Assembly: GCF_002843605.1 (NCBI RefSeq)
Contig: NZ_CP025263.1
Location: 1,680,501-1,744,500, forward strand
Length of the DNA stretch: 64,000 nucleotides
From: Pseudomonas sp. S09G 359
GTDB taxonomy: Bacteria; Pseudomonadota; Gammaproteobacteria; Pseudomonadales; Pseudomonadaceae
Reading direction: 5' to 3'
In this document: positions 43,081 through 52,299 of the stretch, piece after piece
Position numbering within the stretch: position 1 is the stretch's first letter
Layout of the letters: each line of letters opens with the position of its first letter
Notes under the pieces: model-generated
The model's database searches: none
What the model was told of the DNA's origin: nothing
Seen by the model: only the letters and a program-made list of their open reading frames with translations
Translations under genes and position numbers: made by a program

Positions 43081-43365
43081 TGTGGCAAGCGAGCTTGTGT
43101 GGTTGAAGGCTTGGGTGGTTGCAGGGATTTTGTGGCAAGCGAGTTTATGTGGCGAGCGGGCTTGCCCGCGTTGGGCTGCGAAGCGGCCCCAATAGAATCA
43201 CCTCATTTTTTCAGAAAAATATGAGGTGAATGGTTTTAGGGCCGCTTCGCGCCCCAACGCGGGCAAGCCTGCTCGCCACACAAAGCCCGCTCGCCACACA
43301 AGCCCTTCAATCACACAAGCTCACTTGCCACCCAAGCCCTGCAACCATACAAACTCACTTGCAAC
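43081..43365. repeat. REP-centred ladder of 17-18-base units
   Basis: The central REP arms (TGTGGCGAGCGGGCTTGCCCGCGTTGGG and CCCCAACGCGGGCAAGCCTGCTCGCCAC) are preceded by decayed units such as TGTGGCAAGCGAGCTTG. They are followed by AAGCCCTTCAATCACAC, AAGCTCACTTGCCACCC and AAGCCCTGCAACCATAC. Several outer left units are reverse complements of outer right units, so the whole 285 bases could fold into one long imperfect hairpin. No gene is supported in this gap. Confidence 0.85.
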
Positions 43366-43372
43366 AGCAATC

Positions 43373-43747
43373 TCAGTCGTCTTTCTTCATCAACCCCGCC
43401 AACGCCGCAAACGGGTTGTGCGTGGCCTTGGCAATGGTCGGGCTGCTGGTGGAGCCTTCGCCGAAGTACTGCTGGTCGGTGTAGCGCGAATGTTCGTTGT
43501 CGTGGCAGTACAGGCAGAGCAACTCCCAGTTGGAACCGTCCTGGGGGTTGTCATCATGATTGTGGTTTCGGTGGTGTACGGTGAGTTCACTCAAGCGTTT
43601 GCCGGCGAATTCACGCGCACAACGGCCGCAGACATGCGGGTACATCTTCAAGGCTTTGTCGCGGTAGCCCATTTCCCGGTCACGCTGGGCATCAGCAAGG
43701 ATGCGGTCCAGCTTGGCGGTGTGGGAGGGCGGGTTGGTCGAGCTCAT
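43373..43747 (-). CDS. yajD: YajD-like HNH nuclease family protein
   Basis: A 124-residue HNH protein. The motif region is YPHVCGRCAREFAGKRLSELTVHHRNHNHDDNPQDGSNWELLCLYCHDNEH: paired CxxC and CxxC zinc knuckles around the HH catalytic strand and the final CHDNEH. This matches YajD of enterobacteria closely, including NPFAALAGLMKKDD at the C-terminus. DNA cleavage by the family has not been well defined. The second of two adjacent Met codons (43747) has AGGAG 5 nt upstream. Confidence 0.92.
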   Translation of the reverse strand: MSSTNPPSHTAKLDRILADAQRDREMGYRDKALKMYPHVCGRCAREFAGKRLSELTVHHRNHNHDDNPQDGSNWELLCLYCHDNEHSRYTDQQYFGEGSTSSPTIAKATHNPFAALAGLMKKDD

Positions 43748-43847
43748 CATGGCTCCTGATATTGGGTGGTCACGGATAGCGTTGATTCTAGCCGCCAGCG
43801 AACGTTTGTAGTATCGGTTCACTCACTTTCATAAGGATCTGAAACCT

Positions 43848-44768
43848 ATGCGTTTACCTACATGGACAGTTGCACTGTTTTTCTGCGGGCTGGCGGCTCA
43901 CGCCCAGGCATTCTCCACACCCCAGCCAGGCCAGGTGATCGAGGTAGCTCTCGACCAACTGCACCCGACCCAGGCCGTGGTGGGGTTCGACCAGATTTAC
44001 TACAGCCTGGGGCTGTTTACCGACAAACGGGCCAAGCTCTTCGATGAATACTGCGAGACCAATGGCCAGGGCGAGTCCGACAAGGTGCCCGAGCACGCCG
44101 ACCTGCACACCCCGTCGAGCTTCAGTTGCAAGAGCCCGGTAGGCACCCACCCCGAGGACATGAAAACCGTCGTCGTCGGCCCCGCCGGCCAGCTCTACCT
44201 GACCGACGGTCACCATAGTTTCACCACCTTGTGGGAAGCCCCCGGCGGCGGCCCGCGCTTGAAGATGTGGGTCAAGGTCACCGACGACTTCAGCAACAGC
44301 CCGAGCCTCGCCGTCTTCTGGCAGCGCATGGAAGCGGCGCGCAAGGTCTGGCTCAAGGATAACCAGGGGCAAACCCTGACGCCGAACGAACTGCCGGCCC
44401 AATTGGGCTTCAAGAACCTGCAGGACGACATGTTCCGCAGCCTGGTGTATTTCACCCGCAAGGCTGCGTATGCCAAGCCGGACGGCGGCGAGATCGCACC
44501 GGAATTCCTGGAGTTCTACTGGGGCAACTGGCTGCGCACGCAGATGGACCTGAGCGCGTTCAACCTGAACAAGAAAGGTGGCTACAAGGACGCCATTGAA
44601 GCCGTGGCCAAGCGCATGGTCAGCCTGGCGCCGGGCTCACCGGTGGGCGACAGCGGTTTCACCGCCCATCAACTGGGAGGCATGCCCGCCCTCGACCGTG
44701 ATGAGCTGGAGAAGACCTTCGACAAAAAAGTGCCGTACGTGATCGACTACCGCAATTCCCACCACTGA
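43848..44768 (+). CDS. Exported ParB-like (ParBc_2) protein
   Basis: A 306-residue protein with a signal peptide (MRLPTWTVALFFCGLAAHAQAF). The domain that follows has the ParB/sulfiredoxin-like motif YLTDGHHSFTTLWE, preceded by VALDQLHPTQAVVGF. This is the putative ParB-like nuclease family, in which the DGHH motif corresponds to the nucleotide-binding GxxR/DGHHR region of ParB. Being exported, it cannot act in chromosome partition. Periplasmic nucleotide or nucleic-acid binding is possible. It lies upstream of a convergent spermidine-synthase-like gene. Confidence 0.83.
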   Translation: MRLPTWTVALFFCGLAAHAQAFSTPQPGQVIEVALDQLHPTQAVVGFDQIYYSLGLFTDKRAKLFDEYCETNGQGESDKVPEHADLHTPSSFSCKSPVGTHPEDMKTVVVGPAGQLYLTDGHHSFTTLWEAPGGGPRLKMWVKVTDDFSNSPSLAVFWQRMEAARKVWLKDNQGQTLTPNELPAQLGFKNLQDDMFRSLVYFTRKAAYAKPDGGEIAPEFLEFYWGNWLRTQMDLSAFNLNKKGGYKDAIEAVAKRMVSLAPGSPVGDSGFTAHQLGGMPALDRDELEKTFDKKVPYVIDYRNSHH

Positions 44769-44784
44769 CGCGGAACCGCATTTC

Positions 44785-44803
44785 CAATGTGGGAGGGGGC
44801 TGG
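44785..44803. repeat. Single truncated REP stem
   Basis: CAATGTGGGAGGGGGCTGG is one arm of the REP family without its partner, lying in the 45-base gap between two convergent genes. Confidence 0.65.
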
Positions 44804-44813
44804 TTGAGCGTGA

Positions 44814-45500
44814 TCAGCCCTTGAGCTTCTCCGCAATCCAGATGGTGTGCCGGGTGCCCTTGTTGCCATGGGCGAACACCTGCACTTCCTCGGCCTTGAA
44901 ACCGGCCTTGCGCAGTTTGTCGCTGAAGAGTTTGTCGGCGCTGGCGGACCACACCGCCAGCACCCCTTTGGGCCGCAGGGCCTTGGCGCAGGCGGCCAGG
45001 CCGCCGGCAGAGTAGAGCCAGCTATTGGCCTTTTGCGTCAGGCCTTCGGGGCCGTTGTCCACATCCAGCATGATCGCGTCAAAACCCTGGGGCTCGGCCT
45101 GCAGCACCTTGGCCACGTCTTCCATGCGGATCACTGTGCGCGGGTCCAGCAACGGGCGGCCGGACTTTTCGCCCAGCGGCCCACGGTTCCACTCGACCAC
45201 GCCCGGCACCAGCTCCGCCACCACCACTTCGGCGCTCTTGCCCAGATGTTTGAGTGCCGAGGCCAGGGTAAAGCCCATGCCCAACCCGCCAATCAACACC
45301 CGCGAACCTGGGCGACCGGCCACCTTGCGGCAGGGGATTTCCGCCAGCGCGTCTTCGGAGCCGTGCATGCGCGTGTTCATCAACTGGCCGCCGTCACCGC
45401 CCTGGATCTTGATGACAAAATCTTCACCGTATTCGAACAGGCACAAGGCACCGCCGTTATCGGGGATCGGAGTGGTGTCCAGCAGAACGAAACGTTTCAT
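44814..45500 (-). CDS. Spermidine-synthase-like methyltransferase-fold protein
   Basis: A 228-residue protein with the spermidine synthase/SAM-binding Rossmann fold: VLIGGLGMGFTLASALKHLGKSAEVVVAELVP gives the nucleotide motif and acidic strand end, and FDAIMLDVDNGPEGLTQ is the active-site DVDNGP loop. The N-terminal domain (VLLDTTPIPDNGGALCLFEYGEDFVIKIQG) is shorter than in SpeE, and the putrescine-site residues are not obvious. It probably acts on another amine or as a methyltransferase. A divergent proline-rich protein gene starts 78 bp away. Confidence 0.82.
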   Translation of the reverse strand: MKRFVLLDTTPIPDNGGALCLFEYGEDFVIKIQGGDGGQLMNTRMHGSEDALAEIPCRKVAGRPGSRVLIGGLGMGFTLASALKHLGKSAEVVVAELVPGVVEWNRGPLGEKSGRPLLDPRTVIRMEDVAKVLQAEPQGFDAIMLDVDNGPEGLTQKANSWLYSAGGLAACAKALRPKGVLAVWSASADKLFSDKLRKAGFKAEEVQVFAHGNKGTRHTIWIAEKLKG

Positions 45501-45578
45501 GGAAATCTCATTGGGAAGGGCATTCTTGCGCGGTTGGGAGTAGCCTTACGATATTCCGGTCAGGCCATGGAGCCATCG

Positions 45579-45857
45579 ATGAAGTGCAGCATTCTAACGG
45601 TCATTGTGCTTGGCGCGCTCACATTGGGTGCGGCGCAGGCGCAGGAGTTGCAAACCGTACCGGTTGCGCCCGCACCCACCCCAGGCGCGCCGGGCACCCC
45701 GACGCCGACGCTGTACCCGCAAGTCAGCCCGCCAGCCTTGCCCAAGACCAACGGCTCACCGCCCTTGGCCCCCATCGTGCTGCCGACGCCACCCAAGGAC
45801 CAGACCGTACCTGGCCTGCAGCAAAACGACAGCAAGCCCAAGACGCCTGGCGGTTAA
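45579..45857 (+). CDS. Secreted proline-rich small protein
   Basis: A 92-residue protein with signal peptide MKCSILTVIVLGALTLGAAQAQ. The mature part is nearly a quarter to a third Pro, with short Pro-Thr and Pro-Lys runs (APAPTPGAPGTPTPTLYP, TPPKDQTVPG). It should be extended and unstructured in the periplasm, perhaps spanning or binding the cell wall. The ATG at 45579 has GGAG 6 nt upstream; an earlier in-frame Met at 45567 lacks this. Function unknown. Confidence 0.72.
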   Translation: MKCSILTVIVLGALTLGAAQAQELQTVPVAPAPTPGAPGTPTPTLYPQVSPPALPKTNGSPPLAPIVLPTPPKDQTVPGLQQNDSKPKTPGG

Positions 45858-46327
45858 ACCTGGTGCGTCAGTAATTGCCCGTCGGCCATGCGCAGGCGCC
45901 TGGACAGGGCAATGGCGATGGCGCGGATGATTTTTGCGGCGACCCTGGGCGCTTCGTTGAGCATCTTTTCCAGGGAGTCCTTGCCCAGGTTGAGCAACAC
46001 GCAATCACTGGCCGCCACACAGCTGGCCGAGCGCCGCTCGCCGTCGAGCACGGCCATTTCGCCGAAGGCCCGGCCACTGCGCAGGGTGGCGATGGTCAGG
46101 CGCTGGCCGTCGTGATGGGTTTTCTGCACCGCCACCTGGCCGCTGTGGATGATGCACATGAAGGTGCCGGCATCGCCTTCGAGGAAGATCACTTCATCGC
46201 GGGCAATGCTGCTGATATTGAAGTAGCCCGCCGCCACATGAAAATCTTCCGGGAGCAGCGGGTCGAACAGGCCGCAGTCCATCAGCATGTCGCGGATTTC
46301 GTTGTTCATCAGGGTCGGTAGTGGCAT
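45854..46327 (-). CDS. Cyclic-nucleotide-binding domain protein
   Basis: A 157-residue stand-alone cNMP-binding domain. The beta-roll contains DEVIFLEGDAGTFMCIIHSGQVAVQ and the phosphate-binding cassette GRAFGEMAVLDGERRSASCVA (Gly-Glu and Arg-Ser pair). There is no HTH, kinase or channel domain, so it is likely a small sensor that acts through protein contacts. Its stop overlaps the end of the convergent proline-rich gene by 4 nt. Confidence 0.9.
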   Translation of the reverse strand: MPLPTLMNNEIRDMLMDCGLFDPLLPEDFHVAAGYFNISSIARDEVIFLEGDAGTFMCIIHSGQVAVQKTHHDGQRLTIATLRSGRAFGEMAVLDGERRSASCVAASDCVLLNLGKDSLEKMLNEAPRVAAKIIRAIAIALSRRLRMADGQLLTHQV

Positions 46328-46395
46328 AGCTGCAATCTTGGTCCATCAAACAGTTAGGCGGTCCTGTGTTCAGACAGGGCCGCCCCGCTAAGTTC

Positions 46396-48438
46396 CTAAA
46401 TCAGCCCCAGCGCCTTGAACACAAATGCATATTCGAGCGCTACGTCACGCAATCCCTGGTAACGACCGCTCATCCCACCGTGGCCGGCACCCAGCTCGGT
46501 CTTGAGCAGCAGCAGGTTGTCGTCCGTCTTGGTATCGCGCAACTTGGCCACCCACTTGGCCGCTTCCCAGTACTGCACGCGGCTGTCGTTGTAGCCGGCG
46601 ATCACCAGCAGGTGCGGGTAGGCCTGGGCGCTCACATTTTCGTACGGCGCGTAGGCCTTGATGCGCTCGTATACCTCAGGCTCTTCGGGGTTGCCCCATT
46701 CGTCGTACTCGGTGATGGTCAGCGGCAGCTCCGGGTCGAGCATGGTGTTGAGCACATCGACGAACGGCACTTCGGCAATGGCCGCCTGGAACAGCGCCGG
46801 GCGCTGATTGAGCACGGCGCCGATCAACAGCCCGCCGGCACTGCCGCCGCTGATAGCCAGTTGCTTGGAGGTGGTCAGGCCTTGCGCAATAAGGTGTTCA
46901 GCGCAGGCGATAAAGTCGCTGAAGGTGTTTTGCTTGTGTTCCTGCTTGCCGTTGCGGTACCAGGCTTCACCCAGCTCGCCGCCGCCGCGCACGTGCGCAA
47001 TCGCGAACGCCACGCCACGGTCGAGCAGGCTCAGGCGCGCATGCGAGAACCACGGGTCGAGGCTCGAACCGTAGGCGCCGTAGCCATACAGGTACAGCGG
47101 CGTGGCCTTGCCGAGCTGGTCGCGCTTGACCACCAGGCTGATCGGCACCTGGGTGCCATCGGCGGAAGTGGCCCACAGGCGCTGGCTCACGTAGTCGTCG
47201 GCATTGAACACGCCGAGTACCGGGGTTTCCTTGAGCACCACTTGCGTGCCTGTCGCCAATTCCAGCTGACGCACCTGGGCTGGGCGGTTCAGGGCTTCGT
47301 AGCGCAGGCGGATTTTATCGCTGGGGAATTCCAGGCTGTTCTGTACGTAGAGGCTGTAGGCGGCGTCGGGCAATTCCACGCGATAGGCCGGCAGGCCCTC
47401 GGGGTGCACTTCGATCACCGGCAGGCCGCCGATGCGCAGGCTCAAGGTCATGGCACCGGCGTTCAGGCTCACGCCGTCGAGCATGACCTCGTCGCTGTGG
47501 GGGATCAGGTTCTGCCACTCATCTTCGGTCGGCACGTCGCCAATGTCGGTCGCCACGAAGAGGGCGTAGTTGATGCCATCGCGGTTGCTGCGGATGAACC
47601 AGGTCCACGCGCCATTCAACTGGCCGTGGTCGACATCGTATTCGTGGTCTTCGACCCGTGGTGCCAGGCAGGTGAAATCCAACTGCGGCTGGTTGGCGTC
47701 CAAGGCCCAGATTTCGCTGGTGGTCTTGCTGCCCAGGGCCAGCAGCAACTGGCGCTCGGAGCTGGAGCGGTAGCAGTGCAGGAAGAAACGTCCGTCGGGC
47801 TCATGGAACACTTCCTGCGCCGCCGTGCCGTCCAGGCGGTAGCGATACAGTTTGTGCGGGCGGTGGGTGTCGTCCAGTTCGCCAAAAAACAGGGTCAGGC
47901 TGTCATTGGCCCAGGTCATGCTGCCGTCGCAGTCTTCGAATTCCAGTTCGCTGACCTTGCCGGTGGCCAATTCCTTCACGAACAGGGTGTAGATCTCTTC
48001 GCCACTGGTATCCAGGCTGTAGGCCAGGCGCTGATGGTCGGGGCTGATGCTGAACGCGCCGAGGGAGAAGAAGCCGCCATTGGCCAGCACGTTCGGGTCC
48101 AGCAGCAGTTCTTCGCTGCTGTCGTCCACCTGGTTGCTGTCGTCGGCGGGGCGGCGGCAGCGGTAGTGGCGGGCGTATTCGTCACCGGCAGTGGTGCGCG
48201 TGTAATACAGGTACGGGCCCCACGGGGAGGGCAGTGACAGGTCGGTTTCGAGGATGCGGCCCTTGATCTCCTCGAACAGGCTGTCCCGCAGCGCCTGCTG
48301 GTCGGCGAGCTGGGCTTCCTGCCAGGCATTTTCGGCCTTGAGGTAATCGAGCACTTCCGGGGTGTCACGTTCCTGCAGCCAGGCATACGGGTCCTGGCCT
48401 GGGGCCTTGCGGGCAATCGGGGCGTTGGAAGAAGGCAT
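46396..48438 (-). CDS. ptrB: Oligopeptidase B (S9A family)
   Basis: A 680-residue cytoplasmic serine peptidase that cuts short peptides after Arg or Lys. The N-terminal half is a seven-bladed propeller starting DPYAWLQERDTPEVLDYLKAEN. The C-terminal alpha/beta-hydrolase domain has the nucleophile in ISGGSAGG (about residue 531), the Asp in GYNDSRVQYWE and the His in GAGHGGMSGR. IAHVRGGGELGEAWY is a further S9A signature. The gene stands alone between a cNMP-binding gene and a divergent membrane-protein gene. Confidence 0.96.
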   Translation of the reverse strand: MPSSNAPIARKAPGQDPYAWLQERDTPEVLDYLKAENAWQEAQLADQQALRDSLFEEIKGRILETDLSLPSPWGPYLYYTRTTAGDEYARHYRCRRPADDSNQVDDSSEELLLDPNVLANGGFFSLGAFSISPDHQRLAYSLDTSGEEIYTLFVKELATGKVSELEFEDCDGSMTWANDSLTLFFGELDDTHRPHKLYRYRLDGTAAQEVFHEPDGRFFLHCYRSSSERQLLLALGSKTTSEIWALDANQPQLDFTCLAPRVEDHEYDVDHGQLNGAWTWFIRSNRDGINYALFVATDIGDVPTEDEWQNLIPHSDEVMLDGVSLNAGAMTLSLRIGGLPVIEVHPEGLPAYRVELPDAAYSLYVQNSLEFPSDKIRLRYEALNRPAQVRQLELATGTQVVLKETPVLGVFNADDYVSQRLWATSADGTQVPISLVVKRDQLGKATPLYLYGYGAYGSSLDPWFSHARLSLLDRGVAFAIAHVRGGGELGEAWYRNGKQEHKQNTFSDFIACAEHLIAQGLTTSKQLAISGGSAGGLLIGAVLNQRPALFQAAIAEVPFVDVLNTMLDPELPLTITEYDEWGNPEEPEVYERIKAYAPYENVSAQAYPHLLVIAGYNDSRVQYWEAAKWVAKLRDTKTDDNLLLLKTELGAGHGGMSGRYQGLRDVALEYAFVFKALGLI

Positions 48439-48537
48439 GGATCACTCTCTGTCTGGCGGACGGTGGCAGGCTTTGCAGCCGCGACACGCAAAAGCCGTTA
48501 TCATAGCCGCCTGTTTGCCTACCTTGCCATGGACACC

Positions 48538-48993
48538 ATGACCGAGAACGACTATCTGACCGCTTGGGGCCTTTACGCCTTCGCCGCTTTGGGCTGCCTG
48601 TTGGTGTGGTGGCGCATGACCCGCTGGATCTGGCGCTGGCTGCGCGAGCCGCTGCAATTGCTGATGGCCGTGCTGCTGTTCAGCCCGACCATCGTCGACC
48701 CGGTCAAGACCCAGTTCGCGCCGGCCGTGGCCATCACTGCGCTGGACCTGGTGCTCAAGGTCGGCAATAACGCCTGGCGGGCCATTTCCGATCTGGTCAT
48801 GTACGCGATGATCGCGTTTGGCGTGTACCTCGTCATTGTGTTGATCCGCTGGCCCATCGAGCGCGCCGCCAACGCCCGCCGTGAGCGCAAGGCAGCGGTC
48901 GATGCCGCCCTGGCCGCCGAGCCTGCTGAAGATGATGAGCCCTTCCGCCGTCCGGCGCCGGTCAGCGGCATGCGCGTAGAACCGCGCCTTTAA
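48538..48993 (+). CDS. Small membrane protein, function unknown
   Basis: A 151-residue protein with three hydrophobic segments (YAFAALGCLLVWW, PLQLLMAVLLFSP, LVMYAMIAFGVYLVIVLIRW), a Trp/Arg-rich interface (RMTRWIWRWLREP) and a charged cytoplasmic tail rich in Ala/Glu. It is conserved-looking but without a motif that I recognise. An ATG at 48529 is an alternative start. It is 21 nt upstream of the yafJ-like gene and probably shares its transcript. Confidence 0.8.
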   Translation: MTENDYLTAWGLYAFAALGCLLVWWRMTRWIWRWLREPLQLLMAVLLFSPTIVDPVKTQFAPAVAITALDLVLKVGNNAWRAISDLVMYAMIAFGVYLVIVLIRWPIERAANARRERKAAVDAALAAEPAEDDEPFRRPAPVSGMRVEPRL

Positions 48994-49014
48994 CGTTGCA
49001 GCGAGAGCCCTGGC

Positions 49015-49791
49015 ATGTGTGAATTATTGGGCATGAGTGCCAACGTCCCCACCGATATCGTGTTCAGCTTTACCGGGCTGATGCAGCGCGGTGGGCGCAC
49101 CGGCCCCCACCGTGACGGTTGGGGCATCGCCTTCTACGAAGGCCGCGGCCTGCGCCTGTTCCAGGACCCGGCCGCGAGCAGCGAGTCCGAAGTCGCGCTG
49201 CTGGTTCAGCGTTACCCGATCAAAAGCGAAGTGGTGATCGGTCATATCCGCCAGGCCAATGTGGGCAAGGTGAGCCTGGCCAATACCCACCCGTTCGTGC
49301 GTGAACTGTGGGGCCGCAACTGGTGCTTTGCGCACAACGGCCAACTGGCGGACTTCAACCCACGCGCCACGTTCTACCGCCCGGTCGGCGATACCGACAG
49401 CGAAGCGGCCTTCTGCGACCTGCTCAACCGCGTGCGCGAAGCCTTCCCGGAGCCGGTGGACATCGAACGGATGCTGCCGGACCTGATCGCCGCCTGCGCC
49501 GAATACCGCAGCAAAGGTGTGTTCAACTGCCTGCTCAGTGATGGCGACTGGCTGTTTTGCTTCTGCTCGACCAAATTGGCGCAGATTACCCGGCGTGCAC
49601 CGTTTGGCCCTGCGCGGCTCAAAGATGTCGACGTGATCGTCGATTTTCAGGCCGAAACCACCCCCAACGATGTGGTGACGGTGATCGCCACCGAACCGTT
49701 GACCGACAACGAAAACTGGACCCGCTACGAACCGGGCCAATGGAGCCTGTGGCGACGCGGTGAATGCGTCAGCCAGGGCGTTACCGAGTAA
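49015..49791 (+). CDS. yafJ: Class II glutamine amidotransferase, YafJ-like
   Basis: A 258-residue amidotransferase domain. After Met removal, Cys2 ([12 protein letters not shown]) is the N-terminal nucleophile that releases ammonia from glutamine. [33 protein letters not shown] and [12 protein letters not shown] are the remaining Ntn-hydrolase glutaminase signatures. It has no synthase domain, so the ammonia acceptor is unknown. It sits in a three-gene run with two small membrane proteins. Confidence 0.94.
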   Translation: MCELLGMSANVPTDIVFSFTGLMQRGGRTGPHRDGWGIAFYEGRGLRLFQDPAASSESEVALLVQRYPIKSEVVIGHIRQANVGKVSLANTHPFVRELWGRNWCFAHNGQLADFNPRATFYRPVGDTDSEAAFCDLLNRVREAFPEPVDIERMLPDLIAACAEYRSKGVFNCLLSDGDWLFCFCSTKLAQITRRAPFGPARLKDVDVIVDFQAETTPNDVVTVIATEPLTDNENWTRYEPGQWSLWRRGECVSQGVTE

Positions 49792-49802
49792 GGATATTGA
49801 CC

Positions 49803-50345
49803 ATGTTGCTCAGTTATCTGCGGTTGGTGCTGTTTGCCATTGGCTTGTTGGTCGGTGTGCAAGTGCCGGGGTTTATCAGTGATTACGCCAAGCGTGTCGA
49901 AGCCCACCTGATCGAGGCCCAGACCGGCCTGCGTGGGTTTGAATCCACCGCGCAGCAGTTTTTCAACGGGGATTTGCAGGCGCTGGTGGCGCACTACCGC
50001 GCCAGTGATGACCCGGTGTTCCAGAGCGACGCCAACAGCCTGGGCGCCATGCTTGATCGCCAGGTGGCACTGGATAAACAGTTCCAAGCCATGCAAGGCC
50101 CTTGGTATATCCGCGCCCTGCAAGTGGCGGTGGCGGCTGACCCGGATATTCGCCTGGAAACCTGGAATGGCTATAGCTACCAGATCCTGCTGACGCCCGA
50201 GGCCATGGGCTGGGGGTTGGGCGGGGCGATGCTGCTGTCGTTCGGCCTGGAGTGCCTGTTCCGCCTGATCGACTGGGTGGTGTTGGGCGGCAAGCGCCTG
50301 CGCCAGAGCCGGCCGATCGAAGAGCGGGATTTGAAAGGGCTATAA
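49803..50345 (+). CDS. DUF2937 family membrane protein
   Basis: A 180-residue protein with an N-terminal membrane segment (LSYLRLVLFAIGLLVGVQVPGF), a periplasmic helical part (KRVEAHLIEAQTGLRGFESTAQQFFNGD) and a second membrane segment (GWGLGGAMLLSFGLECLFRLIDWVV) before a short basic tail. This pattern fits the DUF2937 family. It starts 12 nt after the yafJ-like stop with AAGGA upstream, so the two are probably cotranscribed. Function unknown. Confidence 0.85.
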   Translation: MLLSYLRLVLFAIGLLVGVQVPGFISDYAKRVEAHLIEAQTGLRGFESTAQQFFNGDLQALVAHYRASDDPVFQSDANSLGAMLDRQVALDKQFQAMQGPWYIRALQVAVAADPDIRLETWNGYSYQILLTPEAMGWGLGGAMLLSFGLECLFRLIDWVVLGGKRLRQSRPIEERDLKGL

Positions 50346-50361
50346 ATACCGCCGCTAATCT

Positions 50362-50458
50362 AAATGTGGGAGCGGGCTTGCTCGCGAATGCGCTGGTTCA
50401 GTCGCCATCTATTTGACTGACACACCGCATTCGCGAGCAAGCCCGCTCCCACATTTGA
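50362..50458. repeat. REP pair
   Basis: AAATGTGGGAGCGGGCTTGCTCGCGAATGCG faces CGCATTCGCGAGCAAGCCCGCTCCCACATTT between convergent genes. The spacer contains GTCGCCATCTATTTGACTGAC. It is a well-preserved doublet and a likely bidirectional terminator. Confidence 0.92.
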
Positions 50459-50469
50459 ACTCGGTTTCT

Positions 50470-51384
50470 TCAGTTGCTCAGCACCATCCGCTCTTCACCG
50501 ACTTCCTCTGCATACCGCGCCACCACCTTCTGGCACAGCCCGACGATCTCCTCCACCAATTCCACCCCCACACGCCACGACACCACCACCTGCAAATTCG
50601 GCAGTTTCTGCGCCATCGGCAGCATCACCAATTCACCGCGCGCCAACTCTTCGCTGACCAGCACCGGAGGCAGCGCGCCGATACCAAAGCCATCGCGCAG
50701 CAAACGGGTGATCGCCGACACCGAATTCACGCAGTTCATCCGCGGCGCGGCCACGCCGTTGGCCTGCATCAGGCTCAATACATCCTGATGCGGGTGGGAG
50801 TTTTTCGAATAGGTGATGATGCGCTCCTGGGCCAGTTCGGCGAGAGACGCGTAGTCGCGGTTATAGATCGAGTGGCTGGCGACGATCCAGGCCATCGGGT
50901 GGCTGGCCAGTTCCAGGCTGCGCACGGTTTCGAGGCGCAGCAGGTCGGTTTGCAGGATCAGGTCGAGGAAGCCTTTTTGCAGCTGATCGCTGAGGTTCAG
51001 TGCGGTATCGGCGACTAATTCGATTTCTACCAACGGGAAATGGTCCATCAACTCGGCCACCAACGGGCTCAGCCAGGTGTGGATCACCGTGTCCATGGCG
51101 CCGATCCGAATGCGCCCGACCTTGCTGCTGGTGGTCTCCAGGGACTGCTTCAAGCCCTGCATGGTCACCATCATCTGCTCGGCATAATCGAGCACCTTGA
51201 GGCCTTCCGGGGTCAGGCTCACACCCCGTGAATCACGCAGAAACAGCTTCACCCCCAACTCGCTTTCAAGCACCGCGATGCGGCTGGAGATCGAGGCCTG
51301 GGTGGTGAACAGCTTCTCGGCGGTCAGGCGAAAGCTCTTGAGCTTGGCCACCCAGACGAAGGTTTCGAGGAACTTCAAATTCAT
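50470..51384 (-). CDS. LysR-family regulator, probable regulator of pxpABC
   Basis: A 304-residue LysR protein ([48 protein letters not shown]). The effector domain begins about residue 90 ([23 protein letters not shown]). It is divergent from the 5-oxoprolinase operon with about 175 bp between the two starts, which suggests that it controls pxpABC. The pattern resembles LysR proteins found beside YcsF-type operons. Confidence 0.92.
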   Translation of the reverse strand: MNLKFLETFVWVAKLKSFRLTAEKLFTTQASISSRIAVLESELGVKLFLRDSRGVSLTPEGLKVLDYAEQMMVTMQGLKQSLETTSSKVGRIRIGAMDTVIHTWLSPLVAELMDHFPLVEIELVADTALNLSDQLQKGFLDLILQTDLLRLETVRSLELASHPMAWIVASHSIYNRDYASLAELAQERIITYSKNSHPHQDVLSLMQANGVAAPRMNCVNSVSAITRLLRDGFGIGALPPVLVSEELARGELVMLPMAQKLPNLQVVVSWRVGVELVEEIVGLCQKVVARYAEEVGEERMVLSN

Positions 51385-51558
51385 GGGATCAACTTTTTCT
51401 TATGCATGGATCGGTTTTTATTAGTTGGACGCCGCACCGGGCCAGCGCCAAAAATCGAGCTATTCCACGATAAGCGTGGTTGGGTGTCAGGACAAGTTGC
51501 GAGTTCTGCGTTAAAAATCCCACACTACAAAAAAACAAAGCCTACAGGAGCGACCCGC

Positions 51559-52299
51559 GTGAGCCGCCTTTTACTGAATTGCGATATCGGCGAAAGCTTT
51601 GGCAACTGGACCATGGGTCTGGACGCCGAGGTCATGCCGTTCATTGATTGCGCCAACGTGGCCTGCGGCTTTCATGCCGGCGACCCGAGCATCATGCGCA
51701 AGACCGTCAGCCTGGCGCTCAAGCACGGCGTGCAAGTGGGTGCGCACCCGGCGTACCAGGACCTGCAAGGCTTCGGCCGCCGTTCCATGGCCTACACGCC
51801 GCAGGAAATCCAGGACCTGCTGCACTATCAGATCGGCGCCCTCGACGGCATCTGCCGTGCCCAAGGTGGGCGGGTCAGTTACGTGAAACCCCACGGTGCG
51901 ATGTACAACGACATGATGGCCAACCCGACGCAACTGCGTGCGGTGATCCAGGCCATCGCCGCCTATGGCGACCTGCCGCTGATGCTGCTGGCCACCCGCG
52001 ACAACGGCGCGGCCCAGGCGTTGGGCGACGAATACGGCGTGACCCTGTGGTTCGAAGCCTTCGCCGACCGTGCCTATGACAACAAGGGTCACCTGGTTTC
52101 GCGCCAGTTGCCCGGCGCCGTGCACCACGACGCCGATACCATCGTGCAGCAGGCCCTGACCATTTCCCGCGGCGAGCCGCTGACCGCCAGCGACGGCAGC
52201 GCGCTGGTGTTGCAGGCCAATACCCTGTGCGTGCATGGCGACAACGCCAGCTCGGTTGCTGCCGTGCAGCGCATCCGCGAGGCATTGAAGCCAGCATGA
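51559..52299 (+). CDS. pxpA: 5-oxoprolinase subunit A
   Basis: A 246-residue protein of the LamB/YcsF family: [45 protein letters not shown], and [11 protein letters not shown]. With PxpB and PxpC it hydrolyses 5-oxoproline (pyroglutamate) to glutamate using ATP in the cytoplasm. The start is GTG at 51559 with AGGAG 8 nt upstream; the frame is open from 51406. It overlaps pxpB by 4 nt. Confidence 0.96.
   Translation: MSRLLLNCDIGESFGNWTMGLDAEVMPFIDCANVACGFHAGDPSIMRKTVSLALKHGVQVGAHPAYQDLQGFGRRSMAYTPQEIQDLLHYQIGALDGICRAQGGRVSYVKPHGAMYNDMMANPTQLRAVIQAIAAYGDLPLMLLATRDNGAAQALGDEYGVTLWFEAFADRAYDNKGHLVSRQLPGAVHHDADTIVQQALTISRGEPLTASDGSALVLQANTLCVHGDNASSVAAVQRIREALKPA

Noticed and set aside
44766..44800. 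Second possible hrp box beginning GGAACC near 44770
   Set aside because: No CCACNNA-like half at 15-16 bases; the following bases are a REP stem, and the downstream gene is on the other strand.
46366..48237. 623-codon plus-strand frame opposite ptrB
   Set aside because: An antisense shadow typical of GC-rich coding DNA; the minus-strand oligopeptidase B has complete catalytic motifs.
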